This document shows, piece by piece, positions 4,815 through 5,414 of a stretch of 5,414 nt of DNA. Position 1 is the stretch's first letter, and each line of letters starts with the position of its first letter. Source of the DNA: Methanomassiliicoccaceae archaeon. Its GTDB lineage: Archaea; Thermoplasmatota; Thermoplasmata; Methanomassiliicoccales; Methanomethylophilaceae. The DNA is taken from the NCBI GenBank assembly GCA_009776625.1, contig WRNL01000103.1, positions 1-5,414 on the forward strand, written 5' to 3'. The notes under the pieces were generated by a model that was given only the letters and a program-made list of their open reading frames with translations, was not told the origin of the DNA and ran no database searches. The position numbers and the translations under genes were made by a program.

Positions 4815-5291
4815 ATGCGGATCAACAGGGAGCACATAAACATCGGCCTCCGGTTCGAGCGCTCCGTGCACGACCTTATGGCGGGGCACGGGTTCCTCCC
4901 CGCGCTGGGACCGAAGGGCGCCGCCCAGAAGCTCGACGAGAAGACACAGGGGGTCCAGGAGCCGGACCTCATGTTCGAGTACGAGGGCGTCCAGTTCTGG
5001 GTCGACTGCCTGTTCCGGACCAGTTTCTCGGGGAGCGGCCTGAGACTGTACTCCAAGCAGGAGTACCAGGAGAGGGAGGCGCCGTACGCCGTGCTGACCG
5101 ACCCCCTCTTCATCGCCGTGGGCGTAGGGGGGACGCCCGAGGGGCCGGAGACCTTCCTCTTCGGCTACCACACGCAATTCAACCTGAACCTCATGAGCAG
5201 GGACCAGTGCGGGAGGGTGACCACGCATTTCAGGGGGGACTTCATAGAGCACAGGGTGCGGGAGGCCCTTCTGAAGAAGGGGCTGCTCTGA
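4815..5291 (+). CDS. Small restriction-endonuclease-fold-like protein, altered active site
   Basis: This 158-residue protein has the layout of a stand-alone PD-(D/E)XK domain: an N-terminal helix with GLRFERSVHDLM (11-22, E15), then EPDLMFEY (49-56, D51), then a strand VQFWVDCLFRTSF (59-71) in the place where active relatives read roughly F-V-E-C-K-[FY]-R. Next comes LYSKQEYQERE (78-88), which resembles the helix after the active site. The E-x-K pair is D64-C-L66 here: the lysine is lost, though R68 remains. It may bind DNA without cutting, or use another residue. The middle (about 90-125) is hydrophobic strand-like sequence, but no membrane segment is evident. The ATG start fits a weak TATA box 24 bases upstream. 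It is divergent to the 155-residue orphan gene. Fold assignment rests on motif order only; the substrate and role are unknown. Confidence 0.75.
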   Translation: MRINREHINIGLRFERSVHDLMAGHGFLPALGPKGAAQKLDEKTQGVQEPDLMFEYEGVQFWVDCLFRTSFSGSGLRLYSKQEYQEREAPYAVLTDPLFIAVGVGGTPEGPETFLFGYHTQFNLNLMSRDQCGRVTTHFRGDFIEHRVREALLKKGLL

Positions 5292-5308
5292 GTCCCGTCG
5301 GCGACACG

Positions 5309-5318
5309 CCCCCCCCCC
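5309..5318. repeat. C10 homopolymer after the nuclease-like gene
   Basis: Ten C in a row lie 17 bases beyond the TGA of the preceding gene, followed by GTTTC. It does not form an obvious stem, so it is not called a terminator. It mirrors the G10 run at 41-50 at the other end of the window. The remaining gap to 5370 holds nothing else I can identify. Confidence 0.6.
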
Positions 5319-5370
5319 GTTTCAGTCCCTTAGACCTAAATCTTCGGATTGTCAGGAATACATCAGGCCG

Positions 5371-5414
5371 TCATGACAGCACGATGGGGCCGCTCTTCGG
5401 CTCCTCGAGCCCGA
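5371..5414 (-). CDS. Possible 3' end of a gene entering from the right
   Basis: Read on the minus strand from the window edge, one frame gives GLEEPKSGPIVLS followed by a TGA at 5373-5371. The composition looks like an ordinary protein C-terminus, and TGA agrees with the other genes. Only 13 codons are visible, so chance cannot be excluded and no product can be named. The gene would be convergent with the nuclease-like gene, leaving a 79-base gap. Confidence 0.35.
   Translation of the reverse strand, partial: GLEEPKSGPIVLS

Noticed and set aside
4644..5252. Upstream extension of the 155-residue minus-strand gene to 358 residues
   Set aside because: The extra part lies antisense to the nuclease-like gene and crosses the promoter gap; a good ribosome binding site marks the ATG at 4643 as the real start.
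1..5414. CRISPR array, transposase or integrase
   Set aside because: No regularly spaced repeats with unique spacers, no terminal inverted repeats, and no recombinase motifs in any plausible gene.

Overview
The window looks like chromosomal DNA of an archaeon, most likely a methanogen of the Methanomassiliicoccales (Thermoplasmatota). That placement is inferred from gene types and style, not from a database match. The archaeal signs are TATA-like boxes 20-40 bases before starts, at least two starts that look leaderless, Shine-Dalgarno motifs of the GGTGA type on two other genes, a three-part archaeal FKBP, a tRNA without encoded CCA, and heavy use of AGG and ATA codons. All five complete genes end in TGA. 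This would suit a pyrrolysine-using lineage that avoids TAG, but the sample is small.

Layout. (1) Positions 182-3028 hold two full-length plus-strand P-loop ATPases of different families. The first (182-1603) is an archaeal-ATPase/DUF234-type protein with an intact-looking PD-(D/E)XK nuclease-like tail. The second (1793-3028) is an AAA_14/DUF4143-type protein whose comparable C-terminal domain lacks the usual lysine. Both families are common in archaeal accessory regions and their cellular role is poorly known. Each gene has its own promoter-like region with unusual repeats: a 15-base tandem duplication and a hairpin covering the start codon of the first, and two 20-base direct repeats upstream of the second. 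(2) Positions 3060-4105 are a housekeeping block: tRNA-Arg(CCT) and an FKBP-type prolyl isomerase on the minus strand, then tRNA-Thr(TGT) on the plus strand. (3) Positions 4176-5291 hold a divergent pair around a 171-base gap: an unrecognised, mostly helical 155-residue protein (minus) and a 158-residue restriction-endonuclease-fold-like protein with an altered active site (plus). (4) The right edge may contain the last codons of a further minus-strand gene.

There is no sign of one coherent operon. The ATPases lie just beyond the 3' end of tRNA-Arg, a usual place for acquired DNA, but no integrase, transposase or convincing attachment-site pair is visible. No CRISPR array, insertion sequence or rRNA is present, and no stretch over 300 bases lacks a gene. 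The best leads for something new are the start-codon hairpin and duplication, the 20-base repeats, the orphan divergent pair, and the presence of three proteins with intact or degenerate PD-(D/E)XK-like domains within about 5 kb.
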